The notes under the pieces were generated by a model, which was not told where the DNA came from, made no database searches, and saw nothing but the letters and a program-made list of their open reading frames with translations. Positions 53,375 to 62,871 of a stretch of 64,000 nucleotides of DNA are shown in pieces. Source of the DNA: Gimesia sp. (GTDB lineage: Bacteria > Planctomycetota > Planctomycetia > Planctomycetales > Planctomycetaceae); NCBI GenBank assembly GCA_002706765.1, contig PAJV01000008.1, positions 1-64,000 on the forward strand, in the 5' to 3' direction. Each line of letters begins with the position of its first letter. The stretch's first letter is position 1. The translations under genes were made by a program, and so were the position numbers.

Positions 53375-56300
53375 ATGAGATTGAATAATAAAAGTTCTGC
53401 TGCCAAACCAATTTCTGACAGGCGAATCAGAATTTTACAGAAGGTATCCACAGGAGCTTTCCTGTTTGTGGTATCCGTTTCTATTTTGAAATTCGGCCTG
53501 AATCCACAGGCACTTGCAGCAGAGAAACCGACTGCGAAACAAAGCGCGTCTCAAGCTGTTTCAAAAAAATGGCCTGAGACGGCCGTCTATCTTCCCCTGG
53601 ATCAACTCGATGCGATCATGTCACGAGACAAAAGTGGTGTGCTGTTATCAAAGAGCGAATATGAGACTTTAAAAAAACAAGCCAAACAGGGGGCAGGCGA
53701 TGTTGATTTACCCTCGTCCCATGCCCTGATTTATGCTGCCGACTATCAAACGTCGATTGTCGATCGACAGTTACTGATCAAAGCGACGATTTCGATCAGG
53801 CAGTTTCGTCAGCAGTTGACGGTGATCAATCTGCCATTCAGCGGGTTGGCAGTCGAGTCTGCACAACTTGATCGGCAACCGGCGATGATTGCCCGTACGG
53901 CATCCAAGTCACAAATGTTGCAACTCTTCAGCCAAAAGTCGGGCGAGCATCAACTGGTACTGCAACTCTCGGCACCCTTAAACACAGTAGGCAGTGATCA
54001 GGTCTCACAATTCCAACTCCTGCCGGGGGTCGCCAGTCAATTTAAAATCGAACTGCCCGAAAAGCAGCACCTGATCGTGAATGAATTAAAGGTCAAACCT
54101 TCGGATTCAGCAGAAAAAGTGGTGGCATACGAATTCCCAATCGGGGGGACCGGCCAGGTTGGTTTGAAAATAACAGAACAGAGCCGCGAGCAAGCCAACG
54201 ATTCCCTGATCTTTGCCCGGAGTGGAATCGGTATCTCCGTCAGTCCCGGTAAAGTCGCCTGGCAGGCGCAGACCACGCTCAGCATTTTTGGCCAGTCACT
54301 CGATCAACTGGTACTGAGTGTGCCGCAGAATCTGGAGATCATCAGTGTAGAATCGACCGGACTGGAGTCATGGGTGCTCAATGACAGTATGCAGGATCGC
54401 CGCCGTACCGAGATTACTCTGAATTATCGTCAACCCGTTGAAGGCGAACGGCAGATCATCTGTCGCGGTGTAATGACAACCCAGGCAGATGAAACGTGGC
54501 AGGTTCCCAATCTGATTATCGAAAAGGTCAACTCCCACGTCGGCTCGGTATTGATTCGTTATCCCCCCGGTGTCCGCCTGCAGGTGGAAAAAACGAATGA
54601 TGTCCGTCGTAAGGCGATGCAGGATTCTTCCAGGGACAAACGTTCCAAAACAGATCCGGGGCTGGATTATGACTTCTGGCAGCAGAAATTCGAGATCTCC
54701 CTGGTAACACAGGAAAAACGTTCCGAAGTGCAAATGGCGGCTTCCACCGTTGTTGACCTGAATGAGCAGGGCATGGATCTGCGGCTGGTGACAACGGTCG
54801 AAAGCCTGTTTGCTCCCATGTTCGAATTTCAAATGAAAATACCGGCAGAGTGGACCATTCTGGGAGCCTCCCTGCAGGATAAGGAGATCGACTGGAAGGA
54901 ATCGTCCCGGGAAGCCGGCAGCAAACTGGTCAGGCTGTCTTTTCCTCAACCGTTGCCCGCAAATCAGGAAGCTAAAGTGATTGTGACAGCGCATCGGGAT
55001 CTGGAAAACTGGCCCCCGGAATCAGAGAGTCAACTGCTGAATATTCCCCAGGTGGAATTACCCCAGGCAAAAATTCTGGAAGGATCTTTGATCATCAATG
55101 CGGACTCTGACTGGGATCTGGTTCCCAGTGAACTTGTGAACCTGGAGCCACTTCAGGAACAGATTCCCCAGATGCGATTTGGGTATCAATATCAGGACAA
55201 TCAATATTCAGGCAGCCTGAACATTTCACGTAAGCCATTACAGCTTGCCGCACACCATCTGCAATATGTCAGGCTGGACCCGACAACCCTGTTTTCACAT
55301 TTCGAAACGACACTGAATGTCGAGCGAGGCAGTTATCGTTCCCTGATGGTGGCGCTCCCGGAAAGTGTCAGCCAGGATCTTCAATTTCGATTGATCAATG
55401 CAGCGGGGAAAATCTTAGAGCAGGTAGCACAGGAACCCCAAAATGGTGTGCGTGTCTGGACTTTAAAAATGGATCGTCGCCTGAGTGGCAAACAGATTCT
55501 GAGCGTCACTGTGGAACAGCCTCGCCAGAAAGGGGAAGCCGTGATTGTTCCCCAACTGCAGATTATGTCTGCAGATCGACAGTACGGCGAAGTGGCATTC
55601 GAAGCCGAGGGAGATCAGCGACTCAAAATCAAGGCAACGGGAATTCGCGGGCAGACTCTGGCGACCATCGATGCCGCCGAATTACCAGTTCCCGTCGCTT
55701 ACCAGCCTCAGGAAAGGATTGTGGCCGCTTATCGGTTTGTTGGTATCGGACACCAGATTGAAGTTCTGGAAACACGCTTTAATCAGACTGCCGTCCCCAC
55801 GGCCATTGCGCACCTCATGTCTCTTAAAAGTGTGATCGGCCCCAACGGAGAAGTACAAAATGAAGTGCTCCTTCATTTTTCCGCAGTCGGGATTCAGGCA
55901 TTGCAGATTTCCTTGCCAGAAGGAGCGGAATTACTTTCAGCACTCGTTCAAGGAACCCCCGTTGAAGTTCGCAAAACGGAGAATGCGTTTATTGTCCCGA
56001 TCACTTCAGATGTGCAGGAACATAATGCTCACACACTTCAGTTATTATACGACGCTAATCGATTGATGACTCAAGAATCCAATCAGCTGTCACAGTCTCC
56101 ACCTCGGATCTCAGTCGTCGATGGTACGGGGGCGATTCAACCCTTACAGGTTTTAAATCAGACCTGGTCAATTCTATATCCTTACGATTATTTTGTCTCA
56201 GCAAGTTCGGGTGATTTCGTCCCGGATCAGCCTCTGCCTCGCCTGGGTATCCTGGAAAATCTCCGCCAGCATATCAGCCTGGTGTCCGCTAGAAGTGTAT

Positions 56301-59300
56301 TCTATCGGTCTATGATTATCTTTTTTCTGGTGATCACAATTTTTGTGAGTATCTTCGCTTTTCGTAAGGGTGGATTCAGTGCCGTCATCACACTGCTCGC
56401 AGGTTTATGCCTGTTGCTGGCTGTCATTGGATTGATAATGGATTCTGGGATGCGAGCTTCTTCTCGTGAAGTATCAATCAGTCAAGGAGAAGCCCCTTTA
56501 CCATCAGCTTATTACCTGAACGATGGTGTCGAACCTCAAGAAGGGACCGATGTTCGATTTCGGGATACCACTGTACCACTCGGTGGCGATTTCGATTTGA
56601 ACGTCCAGCATGAAGCGGCACCCACGACTCACCCGGAAGAAGGTTTGACATATGGTTCCCAGCCTGCAGAAGTGGCTAATCAACGGTTACTCATGAAATC
56701 CAAACGCAGAATTGAAGGGGGCAAGGTATTTCAGCAATCTGGTCAGTCACCACGTATTAATGTTACACGGATCTCGCCGGACTCATCAATACAGGGCAAA
56801 GCTACTGACCTGCCTGGTCGTACTGCGGGAGAAGCTGACAAAAAGGAAAACGGAGATCAATTGGACGTTGCCAATCCCGAGCGGGCTTTGGGCGGACGAT
56901 TGTCCGTGATCGCTTCACTGCCTCAACCGGAGAAATTCCGATCAATGGCATTTCAATATTATGGCGAGCCTCAGGAACAGCCCTTATCGCTGCAGGTTTC
57001 CCTGCAGCAGGCACGATCAAGTCAAAAGTTCTTTCTGGCGGTGATGTTCGGCGTCCTCTGGGCAGGCTGGTTACTGCGAAGATTAGCCTGCTATCATAAA
57101 CTACTGCTTCTCCTGGCCGGAGTACTGTTACCTGTGGCTTGTAGTTCTCTGTTTCCTGTCCGTTTTCAACCCGTGCTGGACGGCCTGTTCATCGGCACTT
57201 TACTTACCGGTGTATTATGGGGTATCGAATGGCTGATTCGAACTCTCAAACGGGAATTCAAAGGCGCCATGAAGACTCCTTCCACGAAACAGGCAACAAT
57301 AGCATCTCTGCTGTTGCTGGGATTTATTGGCACTAATTCTACTCCCGTGTTTGCCCAGAAAAAGCCGATCGCGGTGGAAGCCCAACATCAGACGATCGAC
57401 AGTCTGCCAACGCTGCCTCAGAATCTGATCATTCCTTACGAAACGGGAACAGATCCACTCGCTTCGCAACGGATTTTTCTACCTCGCGAGGAATTCAAAC
57501 GGCTCTGGAATGCCGCCCATCCCGACCAACCACTCAACCAGGAGACAGACTCTCTGGGAGCGATCAGTCAGGCTTTGTATTCCGCCGAAGTCAAACCCGG
57601 CGCTGAACCGGGGCAGGCAGTCGTGCATATCACGGGCAGGCTGGTCATTCATACTACGGGCTCTCAACCTGTCACAATTCCGCTCCCCCTGGGAAAAGCT
57701 GCGCTCAGCAGTGCCACATTAGATGGGAAATCAGCGACTCTGCTGACGCATCCGCTTAACCAGTTGAGTGCGACGAAATCCGTTGCAGAACATGTTTATT
57801 CCATCGTGGTTACCAAACCGGGATTGCACCTTCTGGATCTGGAATTTGATCTGCCCGCCCAACAGACCGGATCATCCGGCAACTTTCAGTTGAACCTTCA
57901 TCCTGTAGCCAGTGGACGATTGACGGTAAATCTTCCCAGCCCGGATGCAGAAATCAGCGTGACCGGAATTCGTACAACGTATCGCAAAGTGAAAGCAGCG
58001 GACAAAGCGACTCTCGAACTGCCGATCGACGAGGGCGGAGACATCCAGATTGCCTGGAGACCAGCCGAAGAGCGGGGCGCCATTCAGGGCATTATCCAAT
58101 GTCAGACAACGCAGGCAGTTTTGATTCAGGATGCCGGTGTGCAACTTCAGAGCACGCATCAATTTCGGGTTCGCCAGGGTCAGATCAACCAGGCGATTTT
58201 AAAAATCTCCGAAGACCTGCAAATTCAATCGATTACCGGTCCTGATGTGGGCGGCTGGGAGATCATGGGGAGCGGCGCAGCCCGTCAGATCAAAGTCTTT
58301 CTGCGACGAGATATCAAAGAAACGACCAGTATCAAATTGATTGCGTTTCAATCTCTGTCAGTCGGGAAACAGTCCCGCAAACTGGAACTACCTCAAGTTG
58401 TTCCAGAAAATGTGACAAATGAAAATGGAACGATTGGCGTATACGCTCAGTCTCAGTTCCAGATACGCCCTGAAAAAATCAGTGGTGCAATTCAGATTGA
58501 TACTGCCCAGTTTAATAATCCGGAGACATCAACCTCGGATTGGAAAGTCGATGGGCTGGCGCTGAAGCCGCAGTGGGCTTATCGATTCTCCCGCCGACCT
58601 CTCTCGCTGGAATTCTCCCTGTCACGACGTCAATCTGATAAGCAGGCAATTGCCGAACATTCCGTTTTTGTCTCACCTCGTAAGATAAGCCTTTCCAGTC
58701 GAATTCGATATCAGTTGAAAGGGATTCCGGAATCCACGTTTGTCCTGGAATTGCCAGAATCCTACCTGGTACTAAATGTGACTGCCACGGGCATGGATGA
58801 CTGGTACGTGATTGAACAGAATGCGGATGACATGCGTGTTCTGGTCGTTGAATTTGCAGAGCTCAAAACCGATCAGGTAGAAATTGTCTGTGAAGGGGTC
58901 ATTCCGCGGGATGCCAGTCAGAGTAAAGCAGAAGTAATGATTTTGACGCCTCTGGAAGTCTCTGCAGTGCGCAGTGATCTGGCAATCTGGTGTGATGATT
59001 CTCTGGTGGCCCGTGCGCCCGAACTGGAAGACTGGCGTGCCATTTCTGCGGAAGAGTTGCCGGCGGATATGAGGTCACAGCAGTCTCGTTTACCCCAATT
59101 TGCGTTTCGTTCTACAGCAGAGTTGCCTGAATGGATCAAACTGGATCTGGTGCCGGCACAACCATCCATTACAGCCAATTCCCTGGTAATGACCACGGTC
59201 GGAAATGTTTCGGTAAGTCATACCGTCGCGATTCGCTGGTCGATTCAGGGAGCGGCGACAGACACTCTGTCATTTACGACGCCTCTGGAACTGGGTGAGC

Positions 59301-61633
59301 ATCTTGATTTTCGCGGCGATGGAATTCGCCAGGTAGATAAACGGGTCATTGGTGATGCCGTTGTGCAATGGACCGTTCATTTGCAGAATTCCGTAGAGGG
59401 AGCTTACTTCATCACGGCGGAATCTACGCAGTCCCCTCCAGCGTCAGAGCAGATTGATATTCCCCGGGTGCGTGTGATGAACACCAGTGGGCTGGTTGAT
59501 CCGCAAACCACGGAACTGGAAACACAACAGCATTATCTGATGATGGTAAATCATTCCTGGGCTCGACTCTCCCTGATGAATCCGGAGAGTGTGGTCTCCG
59601 TCAGCCGGGATGAAATGCCCTTGCAGATTATTGACTCCCTGGCCAATCAGGCGATGCTGCTGGCACGTATCATCGAGACGGCAAATCCCCCTCAGTTTCA
59701 GATTCAACAGTTTCAATCGGACCAGGGAGCTGCTGCCGCCGTAAACCTGTCGGAACTGACCACAGTGCTGGCACATGACGGCAGCTGGAAAACGCATGCT
59801 GAATATCGGATTCGCAATCGATCTCGTCAGTTTCTGGCGATACGGATTCCTGAGAAGTCTCAAATTCTGAGCGCGTTCGTTAAAAATGTTCCCGTGGCTC
59901 CGGTACTCTTGAAACAGGAAACAGAGAAAGCAGGTAGCGAACAACAGATCTATCTGCTGGCACTTCCCAAAACGAGTGCCGCCGATCTCTCATTTGGGGT
60001 GAATCTGGTTCTCTCAGGGCGGTTGTCCAAGCCCTTGCCCCAGGGCGCATTTCGCTGGCAGGCGGATGTGATTGATCTACAACCACCCCAGGTGGTGCTG
60101 CCTGCGGAAAATGCGGAATATGGTATTCCGGTCGCACAGACCCGATGGAACGTGTATATCCCGGATGATTATTCTGCCACTCCCCGGCTGGATGATCCAC
60201 GCACTAACATGACTCCTGTTGAATCTCATCAGGCTCAGGAAGACACATCGCTGACCAGCATGGTGAAGGATGTAGAGAACCTGTATTCGGTTTACAGCAG
60301 CAGTAAAAGTGATCGCGTTCGCAGCCGTGCGATCACCAACCTGAAACAGCTGGAAAAGAAATTAGATTCCGGATTACAGCAGGGGCAACAGGGCCAGCGA
60401 ATCAAACAGCAGATCAGTGAGATTCAGTTAAAGGAGCAGCAGCGACAAGCCCAGAAAGAAAAACTGTTAGGTGAAGCTAAGGATGCGAATGCAGATGGTC
60501 AAGTTGATTTCGATTCGGAAGAGACTTTCAATCAGCTGGTCATCGGAAATAATGCTGCACTGTTTGAAGCGAACAGGTCACAGAATCAGTCCTCACAATG
60601 GGGGTTACAGCAGGCAGGGACTCCCATCGGGCAACCAGGACCGCCGAATCTTCCATTAGGAAGTTCCAAGAGTTTGAAAAGTCATACTATTCGAGGTATC
60701 GGTTCAAAAAATATGCCCAAACCAGTTGATTCTTTCGGCGTTGACGTGAATGGCGTTGATAGCCGTGCGCTCCGACGCCAGCAGAGCCTGCAGAATACGA
60801 CTGACCAACTGCAATCACAGATGAGACCATTGCAGGAAGAAAAGAAACTCGGGCTACCTGAAATGCAATCGCAGGCCCGCACTGAATCAGCGAAATCCAG
60901 AACGTTGGAAGCGCTGGTTGAGAAATTTAATGATTCGGTTGATCAGCGACGCTATGAAGAAGCGGAAGCGATCGCGAAACAGGCAAAAGAACTTGATCCT
61001 CAGAATCCTGTGGCCGAAACTATGAAATACAAATCAATGTTCCTGCGACGGGGAGCAGCCAACAATGCCATAGCTGACAATAATGAAAGCAACGTCTGGA
61101 ATCAATTGAATGATGTGGAAGAGTCATTGGCAGATGCCTATGATCCTCAACGTAAACCACTTACCGGTGGTGGAATAGGTGGGGGCGTTCTGTCGGCTTC
61201 AGAACCCCTGAATGAGAAACGAAAATCATCAAGTGGAAAATCGCAGTCGCAACAGAATCCACTGGAAGGCTGGACACAGGCGGGTGGGATATCGTTGGAA
61301 TTTGATATTCCATTGCAGGGACACAAACTCGAATTCAAAAAAATCAGCGGTCAACCTCGTTTGGCACTAGATGTGCGACCCGATAATACTTTGGAGTTTG
61401 GCGCTGCGTTGATATGGACGGTCGTCTGGATTGTAATCCTGGTTGCCTTGCTCTGGGGACTGCCTCGGATTGTTCGATCAGAGGCAGCACAAAAATGGCT
61501 GGGAATCACTCTGGTGGTGATCGGTCTGGTCGGCTGGTTATTCCTGGCTGGTGGGATTGCCAGCTTTGCCATAGCCTGCTTTCTGATCGGTGCAATCTGC
61601 CTGTCTTGCCTGTATGTAAAGCGAACCGCTTGA
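53375..61633 (+). CDS. Giant two-module exported envelope protein (modules B and C)
   Basis: A 2752-residue protein of unknown function. The N-terminal signal/anchor is at about 18-48 (STGAFLFVVSVSILKFGL). Module B (about 65-960) is a beta-rich ectodomain, followed by two helices (about 975-1027), a polar linker and a polytopic segment (about 1215-1295). At 1299 a second complete signal-peptide-like segment begins (ATIASLLLLGFIGTNSTPVFAQ). Module C follows (about 1330-2280). After it come a Gln/Lys coiled coil (about 2310-2368), an EF-hand-like loop DANADGQVDFDSEE (about 2370-2383), a TPR-like helix pair (about 2509-2569) and a two- to three-helix C-terminus (about 2670-2749). The start could also be ATG 53363 or GTG 53351; 53375 has GAGG six bases upstream. 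Confidence 0.8.
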   Translation: MRLNNKSSAAKPISDRRIRILQKVSTGAFLFVVSVSILKFGLNPQALAAEKPTAKQSASQAVSKKWPETAVYLPLDQLDAIMSRDKSGVLLSKSEYETLKKQAKQGAGDVDLPSSHALIYAADYQTSIVDRQLLIKATISIRQFRQQLTVINLPFSGLAVESAQLDRQPAMIARTASKSQMLQLFSQKSGEHQLVLQLSAPLNTVGSDQVSQFQLLPGVASQFKIELPEKQHLIVNELKVKPSDSAEKVVAYEFPIGGTGQVGLKITEQSREQANDSLIFARSGIGISVSPGKVAWQAQTTLSIFGQSLDQLVLSVPQNLEIISVESTGLESWVLNDSMQDRRRTEITLNYRQPVEGERQIICRGVMTTQADETWQVPNLIIEKVNSHVGSVLIRYPPGVRLQVEKTNDVRRKAMQDSSRDKRSKTDPGLDYDFWQQKFEISLVTQEKRSEVQMAASTVVDLNEQGMDLRLVTTVESLFAPMFEFQMKIPAEWTILGASLQDKEIDWKESSREAGSKLVRLSFPQPLPANQEAKVIVTAHRDLENWPPESESQLLNIPQVELPQAKILEGSLIINADSDWDLVPSELVNLEPLQEQIPQMRFGYQYQDNQYSGSLNISRKPLQLAAHHLQYVRLDPTTLFSHFETTLNVERGSYRSLMVALPESVSQDLQFRLINAAGKILEQVAQEPQNGVRVWTLKMDRRLSGKQILSVTVEQPRQKGEAVIVPQLQIMSADRQYGEVAFEAEGDQRLKIKATGIRGQTLATIDAAELPVPVAYQPQERIVAAYRFVGIGHQIEVLETRFNQTAVPTAIAHLMSLKSVIGPNGEVQNEVLLHFSAVGIQALQISLPEGAELLSALVQGTPVEVRKTENAFIVPITSDVQEHNAHTLQLLYDANRLMTQESNQLSQSPPRISVVDGTGAIQPLQVLNQTWSILYPYDYFVSASSGDFVPDQPLPRLGILENLRQHISLVSARSVFYRSMIIFFLVITIFVSIFAFRKGGFSAVITLLAGLCLLLAVIGLIMDSGMRASSREVSISQGEAPLPSAYYLNDGVEPQEGTDVRFRDTTVPLGGDFDLNVQHEAAPTTHPEEGLTYGSQPAEVANQRLLMKSKRRIEGGKVFQQSGQSPRINVTRISPDSSIQGKATDLPGRTAGEADKKENGDQLDVANPERALGGRLSVIASLPQPEKFRSMAFQYYGEPQEQPLSLQVSLQQARSSQKFFLAVMFGVLWAGWLLRRLACYHKLLLLLAGVLLPVACSSLFPVRFQPVLDGLFIGTLLTGVLWGIEWLIRTLKREFKGAMKTPSTKQATIASLLLLGFIGTNSTPVFAQKKPIAVEAQHQTIDSLPTLPQNLIIPYETGTDPLASQRIFLPREEFKRLWNAAHPDQPLNQETDSLGAISQALYSAEVKPGAEPGQAVVHITGRLVIHTTGSQPVTIPLPLGKAALSSATLDGKSATLLTHPLNQLSATKSVAEHVYSIVVTKPGLHLLDLEFDLPAQQTGSSGNFQLNLHPVASGRLTVNLPSPDAEISVTGIRTTYRKVKAADKATLELPIDEGGDIQIAWRPAEERGAIQGIIQCQTTQAVLIQDAGVQLQSTHQFRVRQGQINQAILKISEDLQIQSITGPDVGGWEIMGSGAARQIKVFLRRDIKETTSIKLIAFQSLSVGKQSRKLELPQVVPENVTNENGTIGVYAQSQFQIRPEKISGAIQIDTAQFNNPETSTSDWKVDGLALKPQWAYRFSRRPLSLEFSLSRRQSDKQAIAEHSVFVSPRKISLSSRIRYQLKGIPESTFVLELPESYLVLNVTATGMDDWYVIEQNADDMRVLVVEFAELKTDQVEIVCEGVIPRDASQSKAEVMILTPLEVSAVRSDLAIWCDDSLVARAPELEDWRAISAEELPADMRSQQSRLPQFAFRSTAELPEWIKLDLVPAQPSITANSLVMTTVGNVSVSHTVAIRWSIQGAATDTLSFTTPLELGEHLDFRGDGIRQVDKRVIGDAVVQWTVHLQNSVEGAYFITAESTQSPPASEQIDIPRVRVMNTSGLVDPQTTELETQQHYLMMVNHSWARLSLMNPESVVSVSRDEMPLQIIDSLANQAMLLARIIETANPPQFQIQQFQSDQGAAAAVNLSELTTVLAHDGSWKTHAEYRIRNRSRQFLAIRIPEKSQILSAFVKNVPVAPVLLKQETEKAGSEQQIYLLALPKTSAADLSFGVNLVLSGRLSKPLPQGAFRWQADVIDLQPPQVVLPAENAEYGIPVAQTRWNVYIPDDYSATPRLDDPRTNMTPVESHQAQEDTSLTSMVKDVENLYSVYSSSKSDRVRSRAITNLKQLEKKLDSGLQQGQQGQRIKQQISEIQLKEQQRQAQKEKLLGEAKDANADGQVDFDSEETFNQLVIGNNAALFEANRSQNQSSQWGLQQAGTPIGQPGPPNLPLGSSKSLKSHTIRGIGSKNMPKPVDSFGVDVNGVDSRALRRQQSLQNTTDQLQSQMRPLQEEKKLGLPEMQSQARTESAKSRTLEALVEKFNDSVDQRRYEEAEAIAKQAKELDPQNPVAETMKYKSMFLRRGAANNAIADNNESNVWNQLNDVEESLADAYDPQRKPLTGGGIGGGVLSASEPLNEKRKSSSGKSQSQQNPLEGWTQAGGISLEFDIPLQGHKLEFKKISGQPRLALDVRPDNTLEFGAALIWTVVWIVILVALLWGLPRIVRSEAAQKWLGITLVVIGLVGWLFLAGGIASFAIACFLIGAICLSCLYVKRTA

Positions 61634-61708
61634 AATTGTTTGTTGATCTGTTGTATCTTGCTGTTAAGCAAATGAACTTCATTCAGCACTCCCATCTCAG
61701 AGGCAATT

Positions 61709-62392
61709 ATGACGACAAAAATCACCTGGCTGGGGCATTCGTCCTTTCAGATAGAAACCGCTGGTAAAACTATCCTGCTGGATCCATTTTTCACCGGAAA
61801 TCCTTCTGCCATCCTGGAAGCGGCAACGGTTGAAGCCGATGCCATTATAGTCAGCCACGGTCATGGTGACCATGTTGGCGATACGGTCGATATTGCCAAA
61901 CGGACCGGTGCATTGGTGATTGCCAACTTTGAGATCATTGAATGGATGGGAAAGCAGGGAATTGAAAACGTGCATCCGCAGCATATCGGCGGGGCACACC
62001 AATACGACTTTGGGACAGTCAAGCTGACAATTGCCCATCATGGTTCCATGCTGCCGGACGGAAGTAACGGAGGGAGTCCCTGTGGTATCCTGTTGAAACT
62101 GGACGGCGGAACCATTTACTTCGCGGCGGACACCGGTTTGTTTTATGACATGAAGTTGATCGGTGAAGAAGGCATTGATCTGGCGATTCTACCCATTGGT
62201 GATAATTTCACCATGGGGCCGGCAGACTCGGTCAAGGCAACAAAACTGATTCAACCAAAGCGGGTATTACCCATGCATTATAATACCTGGCCGCTCATAG
62301 AACAGGATGCTTCCGCATGGGCCGATCAGATTCGCGGACAGACTGCTGCGGAACCAGTGGTGCTGGATCCGGGTGGATCCTGCTCACTCTGA
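61709..62392 (+). CDS. UPF0173-type metal-dependent hydrolase
   Basis: A 227-residue metallo-beta-lactamase-fold hydrolase. ITWLGHSSFQIETAGKTILLDPFFTGNP opens the domain; the metal site is HGHGDHVGD (His50, His52, Asp54, His55), with IAHHGSMLPDGS, FAADTGLFYDMKLIG and PMHYNTWP giving further ligands. Length and motifs agree with UPF0173/YtkL-type proteins. The substrate is unknown. AGAGG precedes the ATG. Its last 9 bases overlap the end of the convergent Rieske gene. Confidence 0.9.
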   Translation: MTTKITWLGHSSFQIETAGKTILLDPFFTGNPSAILEAATVEADAIIVSHGHGDHVGDTVDIAKRTGALVIANFEIIEWMGKQGIENVHPQHIGGAHQYDFGTVKLTIAHHGSMLPDGSNGGSPCGILLKLDGGTIYFAADTGLFYDMKLIGEEGIDLAILPIGDNFTMGPADSVKATKLIQPKRVLPMHYNTWPLIEQDASAWADQIRGQTAAEPVVLDPGGSCSL

Positions 62393-62755
62393 GGAAGGTG
62401 ATATTTCATCTTTCTCCAGATCCAGGCCGACCTGTATTTCATCGCCTTCAATGCGCACCGGGTAGACCGGCACCTGCAGTTTGGATTTGGGATTGTCCAG
62501 CCAGGTGCCCTCTTTGATACAGAATCGCCAGGCATGCCACGGACAGGTCACAGCTCCCTGTTCATCCACATAACCGGTGGAGAGGGGCGCGCCCTGGTGG
62601 GGGCAGAAGTCATTGATGGCCGTGTATTGACCTTCTTTGAGAAAGACGGCAATCATCAGCCCTTCGACATGAAAAGCCCGGCCTTCTCCTTCAGGAATGG
62701 TACCGGTTTTCGCGATGGTATGGTAAGTGGTCACTAAATCTACTTTCTGCGGCAT
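62384..62755 (-). CDS. Rieske [2Fe-2S] ferredoxin, NirD-like
   Basis: A 123-residue soluble Rieske protein. The cluster ligands are Cys51 and His53 in CPHQGAPLSTG and Cys71 and His74 in CPWHAWRF. PVYPVRIEGDEIQVGL is the typical ending. It probably passes electrons to an oxygenase or nitrite-reductase-type enzyme, none of which is adjacent. The ATG at 62755 is chosen over an earlier one at 62827, because the extra 24 residues do not resemble the family. The 3-prime end overlaps the hydrolase gene by 9 bases, convergently. Confidence 0.9.
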   Translation of the reverse strand: MPQKVDLVTTYHTIAKTGTIPEGEGRAFHVEGLMIAVFLKEGQYTAINDFCPHQGAPLSTGYVDEQGAVTCPWHAWRFCIKEGTWLDNPKSKLQVPVYPVRIEGDEIQVGLDLEKDEISPSSE

Positions 62756-62871
62756 CTGGTTCGAAATGAACTGACAGGTGTCCTGAGACTGCCAGAAGAG
62801 GGGAATTATAGTCAGTCTCTCGCTCAAGATAAACCGGAACGGATCAGAACCCGGAACCAGGCATCTCCAGT

